From Chitinophagaceae bacterium (GTDB taxonomy: Bacteria; Bacteroidota; Bacteroidia; Chitinophagales; Chitinophagaceae): a DNA stretch of 21,286 bases. Location: positions 1 to 21,286 of the forward strand of contig CANHSD010000014.1 in the NCBI GenBank assembly GCA_947463105.1, read 5' to 3'. The translations under genes were made by a program, and so were the position numbers. Below, one piece after another: positions 20,972 to 21,286 of the stretch. The notes beneath the pieces were generated by a model. It did no database searches. It was given only the letters and a program-made list of their open reading frames with translations, and had not been told where the DNA came from. Position 1 is the stretch's first letter; each line of letters begins with the position of its first letter.

Positions 20972-21286
20972 TCATTTCAACAACCCCGTTCCAATCATTT
21001 CAGATCTCATTTGCTCATCATTATAAATCCTGATGAGTTTATCGCCAATGTCTTGCGGATCTTTTTCGTTGAAAAACATGCCAGCCATGCCAGTAAATTC
21101 AGCCATGCTGCTGTTCTCTGCAGTAAGCACAGCCACACCGGCTTTCATGGCATTAACCACGGGTATACCAAACCGTTCAAATCTGCATGGGTGCACCATC
21201 GCATAGGCGGCACCGACAATGGAAGACTCATCAACTGGCAGCAAATGTTCCATCAACAACACATCATTCCTGTACTTGTAGGACGC
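20972..21286 (-). CDS. Glycosyltransferase, GT4-like C-terminal part (cut by window edge)
   Basis: Only the last 104 residues are inside the window; the frame is open to the edge, so the GTG at 21262 is not the real start. YRNDVLLMEHLLPVDESSIVGAAYAMVHPCRFERFGIPVVNAMKAGVAVLTAENSSMAEFTGMAGMFFNEKDPQDIGDKL is the nucleotide-sugar-binding half of a GT-B, family 4 glycosyltransferase. The family's E-x7-E motif reads E-RFGIPVV-N here, so the second Glu is replaced by Asn. The protein ends soon after MRSEMIGTGLLK and lacks the usual final FSW-type helix. Such enzymes move a sugar to lipid, glycan or protein acceptors; this one's acceptor is unknown. The 160-bp gap before the csbD-like gene shows nothing recognisable. 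Confidence 0.85.
   Translation of the reverse strand, partial: ASYKYRNDVLLMEHLLPVDESSIVGAAYAMVHPCRFERFGIPVVNAMKAGVAVLTAENSSMAEFTGMAGMFFNEKDPQDIGDKLIRIYNDEQMRSEMIGTGLLK

Overview
The window reads as a chromosomal segment of a Bacteroidota bacterium, most likely from the Chitinophagaceae or a near relative. Reasons: a gldC gliding-motility gene; the order alpha/beta hydrolase - CBS protein - nadK - outer-membrane barrel - uppS - bamA - ompH - ompH - murI, which I know as typical of this phylum; start codons without clear Shine-Dalgarno sequences; and several TAnnTTTG boxes, the Bacteroidota sigma -7 element. No tRNA, rRNA, CRISPR array, transposase or integrase is visible. The taxonomic placement is inferred from gene content.

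Layout. 1-1410: an unrecognised small protein gene (-), yidD (+) and a Mn/Fe superoxide dismutase gene (-); the last two overlap tail to tail. 1500-2930: one AAA+ ATPase/DUF4143 gene (+) between household genes. A 15-bp perfect inverted repeat covers its promoter, and short palindromes and GTTGAAGG-type repeats lie on both sides. 2980-5207 (-): tadA, rnpA, rpmH and murI, with a terminator between rpmH and rnpA. 5258-14757 (-): a long co-directional cluster for the envelope and NAD(P): two OmpH/Skp-like chaperones, BamA, UppS, a small outer-membrane barrel, NAD kinase, a single-POTRA Omp85-like protein, a CBS protein and an alpha/beta hydrolase, ending at a strong terminator. 14877-16462 (-): cvpA, a yqeY-like gene and gldC, with repeats in both gaps. 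16630-20407 (+): two genes 10 bp apart, a secreted xylose-isomerase-like TIM barrel and a 966-residue propeller-HEAT-cytochrome c protein, ending at a 12-bp-stem terminator. 20587-21286 (-): a CsbD-like stress protein and the 3' end of a glycosyltransferase gene cut by the window edge.

How the genes work together. UppS makes the lipid carrier for the cell wall and MurI makes D-glutamate. OmpH-like chaperones bring outer-membrane proteins to BamA, and the barrel proteins in the cluster are probable clients. YidD assists membrane-protein insertion. rpmH and rnpA form the usual L34/RNase P pair, with tadA translationally coupled to rnpA. The TIM-barrel and cytochrome genes look like an extracytoplasmic sugar or polyol oxidation unit.

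The most unusual content is not a household gene. It is (a) a family of GTTGAAGG/GGTTTAGAGA repeats spread through at least five intergenic spots and also read in frame inside rnpA, and (b) the ATPase unit with its promoter-overlapping palindrome and paired flanking palindromes, which looks like an inserted, self-regulated cassette. No complete new defence or mobile system could be demonstrated from the sequence alone.
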